From contig URLJ01000002.1 of assembly GCA_900548675.1 (NCBI GenBank), positions 108,158 to 172,157 on the forward strand: 64,000 bases of DNA, in the 5' to 3' direction. The stretch comes from an uncultured Mollicutes bacterium (GTDB taxonomy: Bacteria > Bacillota_I > Bacilli_A > ML615J-28 > CAG-313). The notes under the pieces were generated by a model, which did no database searches, had not been told where the DNA came from, and saw only the letters and a list, made by a program, of their open reading frames with translations. The position numbers were made by a program, and so were the translations under genes. Of the stretch, positions 9,771 through 17,599 are shown in pieces. Each line of letters begins with the position of its first letter. Position 1 is the stretch's first letter.

Positions 9771-10469
9771 CTATTTAGCACTGCGTATTTTAATACTTCT
9801 TTCTTTTACTAAAGATATGACTTTATCTATTTGATACGATACCTTTTCATAATCATTATCATAGTATGCTGATTTCAAGGAGGAATAATTATCATTGATT
9901 TCATCTTCGATATCTTCTACAATGCTCGTAGAAATAGGATCAGTGTAAATTATCAATTCATATAGTTTAGCGAATTTTTCCCTTAATGGTTCGTATTTAA
10001 ACTCATTATTAAATACTTTTATATCATCCCTTAATGTTTTCATAAACTCTTGTTTAGCCTTTGCTTCTGCTTCATTTTCCTTTAAGGCATCTTTATAAAA
10101 TTCCACTTTAATAATGCTCATTACTTCTAATCCTACGATTATTACATTAACTATTAATACGAACCAAAGCGGTACATTAAAGAAATTATTAAAAATCGTT
10201 ACAAGTATTGTTATAATAAAAGTTACGACAAGATATATCAAACTAACCCTTACAAGAGGGATGCCGTATACCTTAATTTTTAAGTTTTTTTCTTTGTAAA
10301 AAGCTGCATAAAATGTATATAATTGAGCCAAAATAGCTACCATCATAAAGATATATGAGGTAATATAAACACTTAAATTTACATAGTTAAAAGGGATTAT
10401 GAAATAGCATAAAGAGAATATTAAAGCAATTATACCTAACGCAATAATAAATCTAATTTTATTTTTCAT
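9771..10469 (-). CDS. Four-helix membrane protein with cytoplasmic helical tail
   Basis: A 232-residue protein with four hydrophobic segments in the first 125 residues and a charged, alpha-helical C-terminal half. The tail resembles proteins found next to SPFH/zinc-ribbon genes (XpaC-like or YdjH-like in size and placement), but no sequence motif settles this. It starts 2 bases after the SPFH gene and ends 14 bases before the TIR gene, so the three are surely co-transcribed. It may tie the SPFH and TIR proteins to the membrane. That is inference. Confidence 0.6.
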   Translation of the reverse strand: MKNKIRFIIALGIIALIFSLCYFIIPFNYVNLSVYITSYIFMMVAILAQLYTFYAAFYKEKNLKIKVYGIPLVRVSLIYLVVTFIITILVTIFNNFFNVPLWFVLIVNVIIVGLEVMSIIKVEFYKDALKENEAEAKAKQEFMKTLRDDIKVFNNEFKYEPLREKFAKLYELIIYTDPISTSIVEDIEDEINDNYSSLKSAYYDNDYEKVSYQIDKVISLVKERSIKIRSAK

Positions 10470-10471
10470 AT

Positions 10472-12199
10472 TTATTCACCCTTTTTTGTTCCGCAATTAG
10501 GACAGAATGGTGTCGTTATATTTTTCATCCCACATTCACAATCCCAGGTATTATTTGTTGTAGGTTTCTTACAGCCACACTCTGGGCAGAATGGTGTCGT
10601 TATATCACTTTTTCCGCAGTTAGGACAAACCCAAGTATTGTTCGGTGTCGGTTTTTTACTTCCACAATTAGGGCAGAAAAGTGTTGTTACTTCACTGTGA
10701 CAATTAGGACAAGTCCATTTATTTTGACTTACTGGTTTTTCTTCTTTAAGATTTAACGTTGGATTGACCGTGTTTTTAACAGTACTAGCTACTTCACCCA
10801 TTACTCCAAGGCCTACTCCTAAACCTACCATATCATTCATCAATCCTGTCACTCCCCCTACTTGACCTTGATTTTCCATAGCAGCTTTAGCAACTTGACG
10901 TTGTGTCTCTTGTTGATATGTGTAACCTTTCATTTGCATTTCCTTAGCTTCAGCTTCAGCCTTTAGGCGATACGCTTCAGCAGATGCTTGCGCTTTGATA
11001 ATTTCTTCTTGAGCGGCCGTTTGTGCCTCAACCATTTTACGTTGTTGTGCGGCTTCGGCTTCAGCTTTTTTGATGCGTTCTTCTGCCACAAGCAAATATT
11101 TTTCAGCATATTGTTCTTTTAAACGTTTGAAGTTTGGATCATCATCTGGTGTCATAATTGTTGTAATAAAGAATTCTGGCATTATCAAGCCATATGCTTC
11201 GAGGGCTCTATTAATTTCATTCTTCAAAACATTTGATATTTCTTCAATGTGTTCATCTACTTCTAAAATATTGATTGCTTCTTCTCTTATTGTCTTAGCC
11301 AAGAAAGACTTAACTTTAGCGGTAACTAATGCTTTGAATTTTCCTTTCATTCCCACATTTGAGTAATCACTTCCCATTAAATCATTTTGATTTAATTCAC
11401 CTGTTGTACCTACTACTTTTATTAAAAGTTTTCTTGGATCATTAACTTTAATATTAAACTCACCACAGGCACCTAATTCAACATGCATGCCTGTTGCGGG
11501 ATCAAACATTCTTATACGTGTATCAGTTCCCCATTTTATGCCCATTTGCGTTGTTAAATTAACATAGTAAACCTCTGCATGGAACATATTTGTATCTGAT
11601 ACAGTTGGAAGCTTATAAGTTTTATTTAATAATGGAATATTATCAGTATTAAGTGTGTATCTACCAGCTCCGAAGGAATCAAGAGCTTTACCATCTTTTA
11701 AGAATACAGCTTCTTGTGATTCATGAACAATAAGTTGTGTTCCCAAATTGAAATCTTCAACAGGATGTTTCCATACTAAGACATCATTAGGTCCTTCATA
11801 TTTTATTACTGATATTATGCCATCTTTAGTCAAATTTTGTTTTAAAATTTGTTCTTTAACATTAATTGTTGTATCACATAAAGGGCAAGTATATGTTGTA
11901 GCATTTTTATCTACCGTTAACTCGCAAGAACAAGTTGGACATTTGATTTCAGCAGTGTTTTTTAACGCATCTTCAGTTGCAAGTTTTTCTTTACAAATAG
12001 GACAAACAGCTTTGTTTCCTTTTGATTGATCATAAACCACAGTGTTCTTACAATGAGGACAAACAATTGATTTCATCTTATCCTTTTTAATATTTATTAC
12101 CATACCACAAGTACATTGGATATTCTTTTTTGAAAAAATTGATGTTGATGCTTCATTATAAGCACCGCAATGTGGGCATTCAATTACAAATTTTGCCAT
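10472..12199 (-). CDS. SPFH/band 7 domain protein with N- and C-terminal zinc ribbons
   Basis: A 575-residue protein. Three to four CxxC-type zinc ribbons fill residues 8-120 (CPHCGAYN, CPHCKNTV, CPICKEK, CPTCSCEL, CPLCDTT). The SPFH domain is about 130-350 (VIKYEGPNDVLVWKHP at its start). A charged, alanine-rich coiled coil (365-440) and a glycine-rich turn follow. Three near-identical tandem ribbons close the protein (about 493-575, each with TTPFCPxCG or similar). It resembles the YdjI/virion-core-protein SPFH family, which assembles scaffolds at membranes, as in the B. subtilis YdjFGHI stress module. It is five bases downstream of the RHH gene. Confidence 0.85.
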   Translation of the reverse strand: MAKFVIECPHCGAYNEASTSIFSKKNIQCTCGMVINIKKDKMKSIVCPHCKNTVVYDQSKGNKAVCPICKEKLATEDALKNTAEIKCPTCSCELTVDKNATTYTCPLCDTTINVKEQILKQNLTKDGIISVIKYEGPNDVLVWKHPVEDFNLGTQLIVHESQEAVFLKDGKALDSFGAGRYTLNTDNIPLLNKTYKLPTVSDTNMFHAEVYYVNLTTQMGIKWGTDTRIRMFDPATGMHVELGACGEFNIKVNDPRKLLIKVVGTTGELNQNDLMGSDYSNVGMKGKFKALVTAKVKSFLAKTIREEAINILEVDEHIEEISNVLKNEINRALEAYGLIMPEFFITTIMTPDDDPNFKRLKEQYAEKYLLVAEERIKKAEAEAAQQRKMVEAQTAAQEEIIKAQASAEAYRLKAEAEAKEMQMKGYTYQQETQRQVAKAAMENQGQVGGVTGLMNDMVGLGVGLGVMGEVASTVKNTVNPTLNLKEEKPVSQNKWTCPNCHSEVTTLFCPNCGSKKPTPNNTWVCPNCGKSDITTPFCPECGCKKPTTNNTWDCECGMKNITTPFCPNCGTKKGE

Positions 12200-12203
12200 A
12201 TTA

Positions 12204-12407
12204 TTAATTCTCCTCCATATCTGAAATAACTAAATTTTTTAATGAAAATTCTAAACACATAATCATAATCTCATTTCTCGTTCTACCAGTTTTTTCGGCA
12301 ACCAAATCTATTTCTTTAGCAAGCTCACTTGGCATTCTTGTAGAAACGACAATTGATTCACCTTTGTATTTTTTAGATTGAATCTCAAGTTTCACTTTAC
12401 TTTCCAT
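12204..12407 (-). CDS. Ribbon-helix-helix (CopG/Arc-type) repressor
   Basis: A 67-residue protein. The ATG at 12407-12405 is chosen because AGAGGT lies just upstream; an in-frame ATG-less extension to 12458 would run through the promoter. The pattern ESIVVSTRMPSELAKEID, then a helix, turn (KTGRTRNE) and second helix is the RHH fold, which binds DNA as a dimer through the beta strand. It is the first gene of the SPFH-TIR operon, and repeats of ACAAATGT cover its own promoter, so autorepression is likely. Confidence 0.8.
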   Translation of the reverse strand: MESKVKLEIQSKKYKGESIVVSTRMPSELAKEIDLVAEKTGRTRNEIMIMCLEFSLKNLVISDMEEN

Positions 12408-12429
12408 AACATTTACCTCTTTCATTAAC

Positions 12430-12458
12430 ATTATAATACAAATGTATACAAATGTCAA
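12430..12458 (-). promoter_or_regulatory. Consensus sigma-A promoter of the RHH-SPFH-TIR operon
   Basis: On the minus strand TTGACA (12458-12453) and TATAAT (12435-12430) are both perfect and separated by exactly 17 bases. Start of transcription should be about 12423, giving a very short leader to the RHH start codon. Such a strong promoter beneath repressor sites suggests expression that is normally off and strongly inducible. Confidence 0.85.
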
Positions 12459-12489
12459 AGATAAAGCATTACAAATGTATACATTTGTA
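12438..12489. promoter_or_regulatory. Operator array of ACAAATGT repeats
   Basis: ACAAATGT occurs at 12438-12445, 12448-12455 and 12471-12478, and inverted (ACATTTGT) at 12481-12488. The last two form a perfect 20-base palindrome at 12470-12489. The first two are direct repeats 10 bases apart inside the promoter spacer and the -35 box. The 10-base period puts sites on one face of the helix, as usual for cooperative RHH repressors. Confidence 0.75.
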
Positions 12490-12532
12490 TTATATGCAGT
12501 ATTATTTAAATGATTACAAACTAAAATAAAAT

Positions 12533-12573
12533 AAAAAAGAATTTAAAATCCTCAAGGACTAAAAATTCTTTTT
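12533..12573 (-). terminator. Terminator of the TrmH-type methylase gene
   Basis: Hairpin AAGAATTTTTAGTCCT / AGGATTTTAAATTCTT followed by a T run on the minus strand. It overlaps the stop codon. Confidence 0.7.
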
Positions 12574-13318
12574 ACTTTAAATAATAATACATAAGAATGC
12601 TTGAAGCTACCGCAACATTAAGAGACTCGACATCATTATGCATAGGAATTATAACAGAGGTAGTTGCATTATTTAGGAATTCCTTTGAAACGCCATTCGC
12701 CTCATTACCGACTATTATTGCGAAAACTGAAGTAGGGATAACCTCATCTAAAGTTCGTTTAGCATCTAAACTAGATACTACAATGTCAAAATCATTATTC
12801 TTTAAATAATTAATTATCTTACCCTTTTCTTCTATAATTACTGGTATTTTAAACAAAGCTCCTTGTGTAGCTCTCACCACTTTATCATTATATGCATCTA
12901 CAGTATCACTTGTTAAAATGACCGCATCCATCCCTAAAGCAGCCGATGTTCTTATAATTGTACCTAGATTACCAGGATCTTGAATGTTATCAAGAACTAT
13001 TATTTTTTTAAAATCTTTACTAATGTAGTTTTTACATTTCTCTACAACCCCAATAATACCTTGTGTAGTAACAACATTTGAGAGTTTTTTAATTATTTCT
13101 TTTGTCACGATATATATATTAACACTTTGATAGTTTTTGATATCAATGGCATCAATATCTAAGATATACACTTCTTTTAGTAAACCATGTTTTAAGGCTT
13201 CTTCTACTAAATGATAACCTTCTACTAAATATGTATTAGTCTGTTCGCGATACTTTTTTTCTTTTAGTTTGGCCGTTTCTTTTATTTTATTATTTTGTAA
13301 AGATGTAATTTTTTCCAT
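12572..13318 (-). CDS. TrmH/SpoU family RNA 2'-O-methyltransferase
   Basis: A 248-residue SPOUT methyltransferase that would methylate a ribose in rRNA or tRNA using S-adenosylmethionine. The N-terminal part (KITSLQNNKIKETAKLKEKKYRE) is the substrate-binding domain usual in the YsgA/RlmB-like group. SPOUT motifs are LDNIQDPGNLGTIIRT (motif 1), VGNEANGVS (motif 2) and IPMHNDVESLNVAVASSI (motif 3). The exact target base is unknown. It overlaps no neighbour and lies 2 bases after the membrane protein gene at 13321, so they may be co-transcribed. Confidence 0.9.
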   Translation of the reverse strand: MEKITSLQNNKIKETAKLKEKKYREQTNTYLVEGYHLVEEALKHGLLKEVYILDIDAIDIKNYQSVNIYIVTKEIIKKLSNVVTTQGIIGVVEKCKNYISKDFKKIIVLDNIQDPGNLGTIIRTSAALGMDAVILTSDTVDAYNDKVVRATQGALFKIPVIIEEKGKIINYLKNNDFDIVVSSLDAKRTLDEVIPTSVFAIIVGNEANGVSKEFLNNATTSVIIPMHNDVESLNVAVASSILMYYYLK

Positions 13319-13320
13319 TT

Positions 13321-13944
13321 TTAACTGACCATTCCTATGAAACTCTTATATAAATAAACATTACTAAGCACAGTCATAGCGATTAAATAAACAACAAATA
13401 TAATATATACAATTAAATATAAACGTTTATTTTCTTTTTTATTTTTATGATTACCAATAAATGTTAACCAAATAAGGGACATTACAGCTAAAATAATTAG
13501 TGGATAAATTGTGTTTATTCCTACTAATTTCCACACATCTGCTTTTTCAGTAATACTTGTTATTTTATCATTTTCAATAAATTTATTTATAATTTTTATT
13601 CCCATGAAAACAAGGAACCAGAAATTCGTAAATAGCATCGCAATTATTCCACTCAAGTAATAGAAGTGATTAATACGATTTAACCACTCTAATTTCTTAG
13701 GCTTTTTTGCTTCTTCTTTTTCATGTTCCATTTCATGTTTTTTTTCTATTTCTTCAGTAAGTGACAATCCTAATTTACTTTCTAACATTTCATATACATC
13801 TTGAAGTTCTTGATATTCTTCATCAGATATTGATGGTGTTCCATCTGTTAAAAGTTGTTCATTATAATTATTTATTTTATTAAAGACTTCCTCTTGTAGT
13901 TTTTTTGCTTCTTCGATATCATCAGGAATATTATATTTATTCAT
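13321..13944 (-). CDS. Helical membrane protein with LigA-like N-terminal motif
   Basis: The ATG at 13944 is preferred over one 8 codons upstream because AGGAGG lies directly before it. The 207-residue product has a soluble charged front (1-100) and three or four hydrophobic segments (about 105-200). The front carries INNYNEQLLTDG followed by SISDEEYQELQDVYEMLE, which resembles the N-terminal helical motif of NAD-dependent DNA ligase (Y-Y..D.P.ISD.EYD.L). No ligase core is present. Function is unknown. Confidence 0.55.
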   Translation of the reverse strand: MNKYNIPDDIEEAKKLQEEVFNKINNYNEQLLTDGTPSISDEEYQELQDVYEMLESKLGLSLTEEIEKKHEMEHEKEEAKKPKKLEWLNRINHFYYLSGIIAMLFTNFWFLVFMGIKIINKFIENDKITSITEKADVWKLVGINTIYPLIILAVMSLIWLTFIGNHKNKKENKRLYLIVYIIFVVYLIAMTVLSNVYLYKSFIGMVS

Positions 13945-14014
13945 AGTTTCCTCCTTCTCATACAACAAATATTATACCCTATGTTGTCTATTATTGCAAT
14001 TAATTTAAAAAAAA

Positions 14015-14041
14015 TTAAAAGCACTAGAACTTTACTAGTGC
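14015..14041 (-). terminator. Terminator of the SASP gene
   Basis: Stem GCACTAG/CTAGTGC (14021-14027 and 14035-14041) followed on the minus strand by TTTTAATTTTTTT. It lies close to the stop of the spore protein gene. Confidence 0.75.
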
Positions 14042-14059
14042 CTTAATCATTGTTTTTCA

Positions 14060-14260
14060 TTATTTAGTTGCGATTTGAGATTGAGCCATAGAAACTAAAC
14101 GACGAGTAATTTCTCCACCAACTGTACCATTTTGACGAGCAGTTGCATCTGGTCCTAAATGTACGCCAAGTTCGTTAGCGATTTCATATTTCATTTGAGA
14201 AAGAGCATTTTCTGCACCTGGAACAGCTAATCTGTTTTTGCTGTAAGATGAATTATTCAT
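14060..14260 (-). CDS. Alpha/beta-type small acid-soluble spore protein
   Basis: A 66-residue protein of the usual SASP length. The conserved blocks are clear: [20 protein letters not shown] with the germination-protease cleavage region, and the DNA-binding part [16 protein letters not shown]. These proteins coat DNA in the spore as an A-like helix and protect it from UV. The ATG follows GGAGGTGTAATCA. A sigma-G-like promoter is upstream and a terminator downstream, so it is a single-gene unit. It is direct evidence that the organism can sporulate. Confidence 0.95.
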   Translation of the reverse strand: MNNSSYSKNRLAVPGAENALSQMKYEIANELGVHLGPDATARQNGTVGGEITRRLVSMAQSQIATK

Positions 14261-14282
14261 TGATTACACCTCCTGTCAAAAT

Positions 14283-14312
14283 TAGTATGTACCATTTTGA
14301 GGTTTATATAAC
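14283..14312 (-). promoter_or_regulatory. Candidate sigma-G promoter of the SASP gene
   Basis: On the minus strand CATACTA (14289-14283) matches the sigma-G -10 element, and GTTATA (14312-14307) lies 17 bases upstream in place of the -35 element, a weaker match. The position, about 20 bases before the start codon and ribosome site, fits a forespore gene. Confidence 0.5.
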
Positions 14313-14340
14313 ATTTTTTAAATGTTAATTTATGGTAAAT

Positions 14341-15555
14341 CTAGAATATATCTATTTCATCTTCTACTACTTGATATTTACGTTTAGTGTTTAAAGTAAC
14401 ATGCTCAGTTTTTTCAACTGCTTTGTTAATTAACTCTTTAAAATTAAATTTGTTTTCCTCTTTTATACAAACATCTAATCGAGGTTTAATTTGCGGATGT
14501 CTTGGAACATACACTGTACAACAATCTTCATGAGGTCTAATCGATATATTAAATGTGTCTATTTTATTAGCAATATCAATTATATCCTGTTTGTCAAACG
14601 TTACTAGCGGTCTAATAATTGGAAGTTTTGTAACCTCGCCGATTACGCTCATACTTTCAATTGTTTGACTAGCAACCTGTCCAACACTTTCACCATTGAT
14701 AATGGCGATGGACTTTGTTTTTTCTGATAACTTTTCAGCTATGCGATACATCATTCTTCGCATTATTGTTATACAGTAATCTTCTCTAACATAATTATAT
14801 ATATTTTCTTGAATGTCTGTAAAAGGCACTATATGGAAATTAATCTTCTGGTTACTTGTATATGGGACTAACTTTTCTAATAAATCAACAACTTTTTGTA
14901 AAGCAAGATCTGATGTATATGGTGGTGATGCAAAGTGAACCGCTTCTATTTCGATTCCTTTCTTAATGGAAAGATAACCAGCAACAACACTATCGATACC
15001 ACCGCTTATCATTAACAATCCTTTACCAAGAATACCAGCAGGGAAACCTCCCATACCATAATATGTTTTAGTATATATATATGTACCCTCATATCTTACA
15101 TCAATATCGAGTGTAATATCAGGGTTATGTACATCAGCTTTTAAGCCTTCGATACTTTTAAATAAATTTCTACTTACTTCTTTAGTAATCTCAGGGGAAG
15201 TATATGGAAAGTTTTTGTCACCTCTTGAGGTTTCTACTTTAAAGGTTTTTCCTAGATAATTTTCACTTTTCATCACTTCTACTGTAGCATCTAATATAGT
15301 TTCCATCGTGCTTTCACATCTAGTAGCTAAACTAAATGAATATATACCCGGGATTTTTTTTAATATTTCAACAACATCTAAAGGGTCCGTTCCATTTAAA
15401 ATAACATAGTATCTTAACCCTTTTGATTCAAATGTTAGTTTATCATATGCCGCAAGAGCACGTTTTATATGTGTGGTTACCGCCTTAATAAATTGATTGC
15501 GGTTTGATTTTTTAAGCGCCAATTCGCCATAACGTATTAAGATATGATTATACAT
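14341..15555 (-). CDS. thiI: tRNA 4-thiouridine synthase ThiI
   Basis: A 404-residue enzyme that adenylates U8 of tRNA and transfers sulfur to it, and can feed sulfur to thiamine thiazole synthesis. N-terminal ferredoxin-like and THUMP regions (about 1-165) begin with HILIRYGELALKKSNR; the PP-loop SGGIDS is at about residue 184. The downstream CTVYVPRHP region holds a conserved cysteine. The C-terminal rhodanese domain of the E. coli enzyme is missing, as in Bacillus, so a separate cysteine desulfurase must supply sulfur. That gene lies 3 bases upstream. Confidence 0.95.
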   Translation of the reverse strand: MYNHILIRYGELALKKSNRNQFIKAVTTHIKRALAAYDKLTFESKGLRYYVILNGTDPLDVVEILKKIPGIYSFSLATRCESTMETILDATVEVMKSENYLGKTFKVETSRGDKNFPYTSPEITKEVSRNLFKSIEGLKADVHNPDITLDIDVRYEGTYIYTKTYYGMGGFPAGILGKGLLMISGGIDSVVAGYLSIKKGIEIEAVHFASPPYTSDLALQKVVDLLEKLVPYTSNQKINFHIVPFTDIQENIYNYVREDYCITIMRRMMYRIAEKLSEKTKSIAIINGESVGQVASQTIESMSVIGEVTKLPIIRPLVTFDKQDIIDIANKIDTFNISIRPHEDCCTVYVPRHPQIKPRLDVCIKEENKFNFKELINKAVEKTEHVTLNTKRKYQVVEDEIDIF

Positions 15556-15558
15556 AAT

Positions 15559-16713
15559 TTATTTTCCTTTATTTGTTTTACTGATAGTTTTACTGCTGGT
15601 AATTTCTTCTAATACTTTTACTAATGTATCTATTTCTTCTTTTGTATTAAGATAAGAAAAACTTATTCTAATTGATGATAAAGCTCTTTCTTTATTATTG
15701 GTAACAGCTAAAACGGTTCTTTCAGGTGTTTTTTGTTTAGAGTTGCATGCACTACCTGCTGATAAATATATTTCATGTTTTTCAAAAATGTGAAGCATCG
15801 TTTCACTATTAATATTTAAAATACTAATATTAATAATATATGGTGAATAAGAAAAGCTCGGGCTATTAATAATAATATCAGGGTTTTCTTTAACCAAATC
15901 TCTAAAATAATCATTTAATTCTTTAACATAAGTGAAATGCTCGTCCATATTTTTAGTAGCTATTTGAATTGCTTTAGCACAAGCAACACTACCAGCGACA
16001 TTAATAGTACCTGGTTTTAAGCCATCTTGCTGCATTGAACCTTTGAGTGGAGCATTTAGATTGATATTAGATTGGTAGAAAAGTGCCCCTGTTCCTTTTA
16101 AACCATTAATTTTGTGAGCACTCATTGTAAACATATCGACATCATTAAAAGAGAAATGAGGTTTAAGTTTTGCAAGTCCTTGAACAGCATCAACATGGAG
16201 TTTCACTCTAGGGTATTTTCTAACTATTTCTATTACTTTATCAATTGGTTGAATGGCGCCAATAATATTATTTACCCACATAATTGATACTAAAATGGTG
16301 TCATTGTCAATTTCTTTTTTTAAAGTTTCTAGATTAATTTGACCATTTTCCAAAACATCTAAGTAAACTACTTTAAAACCTTTCTTTTCTAAATCATTAA
16401 AACAAGAAAGAACGGAAGGATGTTCAATAGATGTTGTGATAATTTTCTTATTTTGATTTAAGTAATTGTTACAAACACCATATATCGCAAGATTATTGGC
16501 TTCAGTTGCCCCCGATGTAAATACTATTTTTTTATTAGTTACACCTAAAGCATCCAGGCAAACTTTTTCAGCTTTTTCAAATAATTGATTAGCTTGAAGC
16601 CCTACCTTATATATGCTAGAAGCATTGTACCAACATTTAGTGGCAACTTCTTCATATGCTTTTAAAACTTCATCACTTACTGGTGTAGTCGCAGTAGAGT
16701 CTAGGTATATCAT
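15559..16713 (-). CDS. Cysteine desulfurase (NifS/IscS-like)
   Basis: A PLP enzyme that takes sulfur from cysteine. I chose the ATG at 16713 (MIYLDSTATTPV) because GGTGAT lies 6 bases upstream; an ATG 7 codons earlier has no ribosome site. The 384-residue product has the PLP lysine in SAHKINGLKG, the aspartate in HVDAVQ, and the active cysteine in AGSACNSK. Next to thiI it most probably serves tRNA thiolation, like B. subtilis NifZ. Co-transcription with thiI is near certain (3-base gap). Confidence 0.9.
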   Translation of the reverse strand: MIYLDSTATTPVSDEVLKAYEEVATKCWYNASSIYKVGLQANQLFEKAEKVCLDALGVTNKKIVFTSGATEANNLAIYGVCNNYLNQNKKIITTSIEHPSVLSCFNDLEKKGFKVVYLDVLENGQINLETLKKEIDNDTILVSIMWVNNIIGAIQPIDKVIEIVRKYPRVKLHVDAVQGLAKLKPHFSFNDVDMFTMSAHKINGLKGTGALFYQSNINLNAPLKGSMQQDGLKPGTINVAGSVACAKAIQIATKNMDEHFTYVKELNDYFRDLVKENPDIIINSPSFSYSPYIINISILNINSETMLHIFEKHEIYLSAGSACNSKQKTPERTVLAVTNNKERALSSIRISFSYLNTKEEIDTLVKVLEEITSSKTISKTNKGK

Positions 16714-16845
16714 TATTATCACCAATTCTTTCATGAATAATTATACCACATTTTTCATAGTTTGTCACTTAATTAAAAAAATGATAATTGCAAAGATATT
16801 GAAAAAAAAAGAAAATATCACTATAATATACTTGTGAGGTATTTT

Positions 16846-17106
16846 ATGAAACATATATCGTATACACCGAAAGGTGTTTGTTCAAAACAAATAGATTTTG
16901 ATCTTTCCGATAATTTTGAAATTTACAATCTCACCTTTACCGGTGGATGCAATGGTAATCTAAAAGCTATTTCAAAATTATTAGAAGGTAGAAAAGCCGA
17001 TGAAATCATTCCTATTTTAGAAGGTAATGTTTGTGGCGTAAGAAATACTAGTTGTGCTGATCAATTAACCAAAGCATTAAAAGAAGCAATTGAATCATGT
17101 AAATAA
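16846..17106 (+). CDS. TSCPD domain protein (TIGR03905 type)
   Basis: An 86-residue protein starting at the ATG at 16846, with GAGGT upstream; a GTG at 16834 would lie inside the ribosome site. It matches the small TSCPD family: YTPKGVCSKQIDF, FTGGCNGNLKAISKL, and the end motif CGVRNTSCADQL. The domain also occurs at the end of some ribonucleotide reductases, and its cysteines may bind metal. Its function is not known. It is divergent from the desulfurase gene and monocistronic. Confidence 0.85.
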   Translation: MKHISYTPKGVCSKQIDFDLSDNFEIYNLTFTGGCNGNLKAISKLLEGRKADEIIPILEGNVCGVRNTSCADQLTKALKEAIESCK

Positions 17107-17132
17107 AAAGGCTACTTTATGTAGCCTTTTTT
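17105..17132. terminator. Bidirectional terminator
   Basis: Stem AAAAAGGCTAC/GTAGCCTTTTTT just after the TSCPD stop codon. It also serves the opposite lipoprotein gene that ends at 17147. Confidence 0.85.
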
Positions 17133-17146
17133 AAGTAGTCTTTAAA

Positions 17147-17512
17147 CTATTTACTTTCTTTTTTTGCTTCAGTATATTGAGCACTCATAGCTCTTCCAGC
17201 CGCAAATGTAACAGTAATACTTTTTACAGTTTTACCATCTTCATAAGCTTTGTTAGCTTCTTCTGCAGATTTATAGTTTTTGTACCAAGTTGCAGTACCA
17301 GTTCTTCCACTGCTACCTACTTCTGCAGTTAAGTTAATTTGAGGTTCACCAAGTTTTTTTACTACTTTTTCATAAGTAATGTTTTCTTTTTTGTCAGCAG
17401 CTTCGTTGATTTTATCAGCATAGCTCTTGCTTACGCTACAACTTGCAAGCGCTAAGAAAAGAACTAAACATAATGCAAAAATACCTGATAATTTTAAAAC
17501 TCTTGCTTTCAT
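17147..17512 (-). CDS. Small lipoprotein, SmpA/BLIP-like
   Basis: A 121-residue protein with signal peptide and lipobox LASC, followed by a short helical region and one copy of a beta-rich unit (YEKVVKKLGEPQ ... WYK ... SITVTFAAGRA). The pattern with a KLGEP turn and a W-x-F/Y strand resembles the DUF3862/SmpA-OmlA fold seen in small Firmicute lipoproteins. No catalytic role is expected; it may bind a protein or envelope component. Confidence 0.6.
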   Translation of the reverse strand: MKARVLKLSGIFALCLVLFLALASCSVSKSYADKINEAADKKENITYEKVVKKLGEPQINLTAEVGSSGRTGTATWYKNYKSAEEANKAYEDGKTVKSITVTFAAGRAMSAQYTEAKKESK

Positions 17513-17599
17513 TTTTTTCTCCTCCTTCTCACAAAATTTCTATTAATATGTTATCATAAACAACCATTTTTTTCAAGAATTATGATAATGGTTTTATTA

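Noticed and set aside
12408..12458. Longer N-terminus for the RHH protein (17 extra codons)
   Set aside because: It would be coded by the -10 region and operator. The ATG at 12407 has a good ribosome site.
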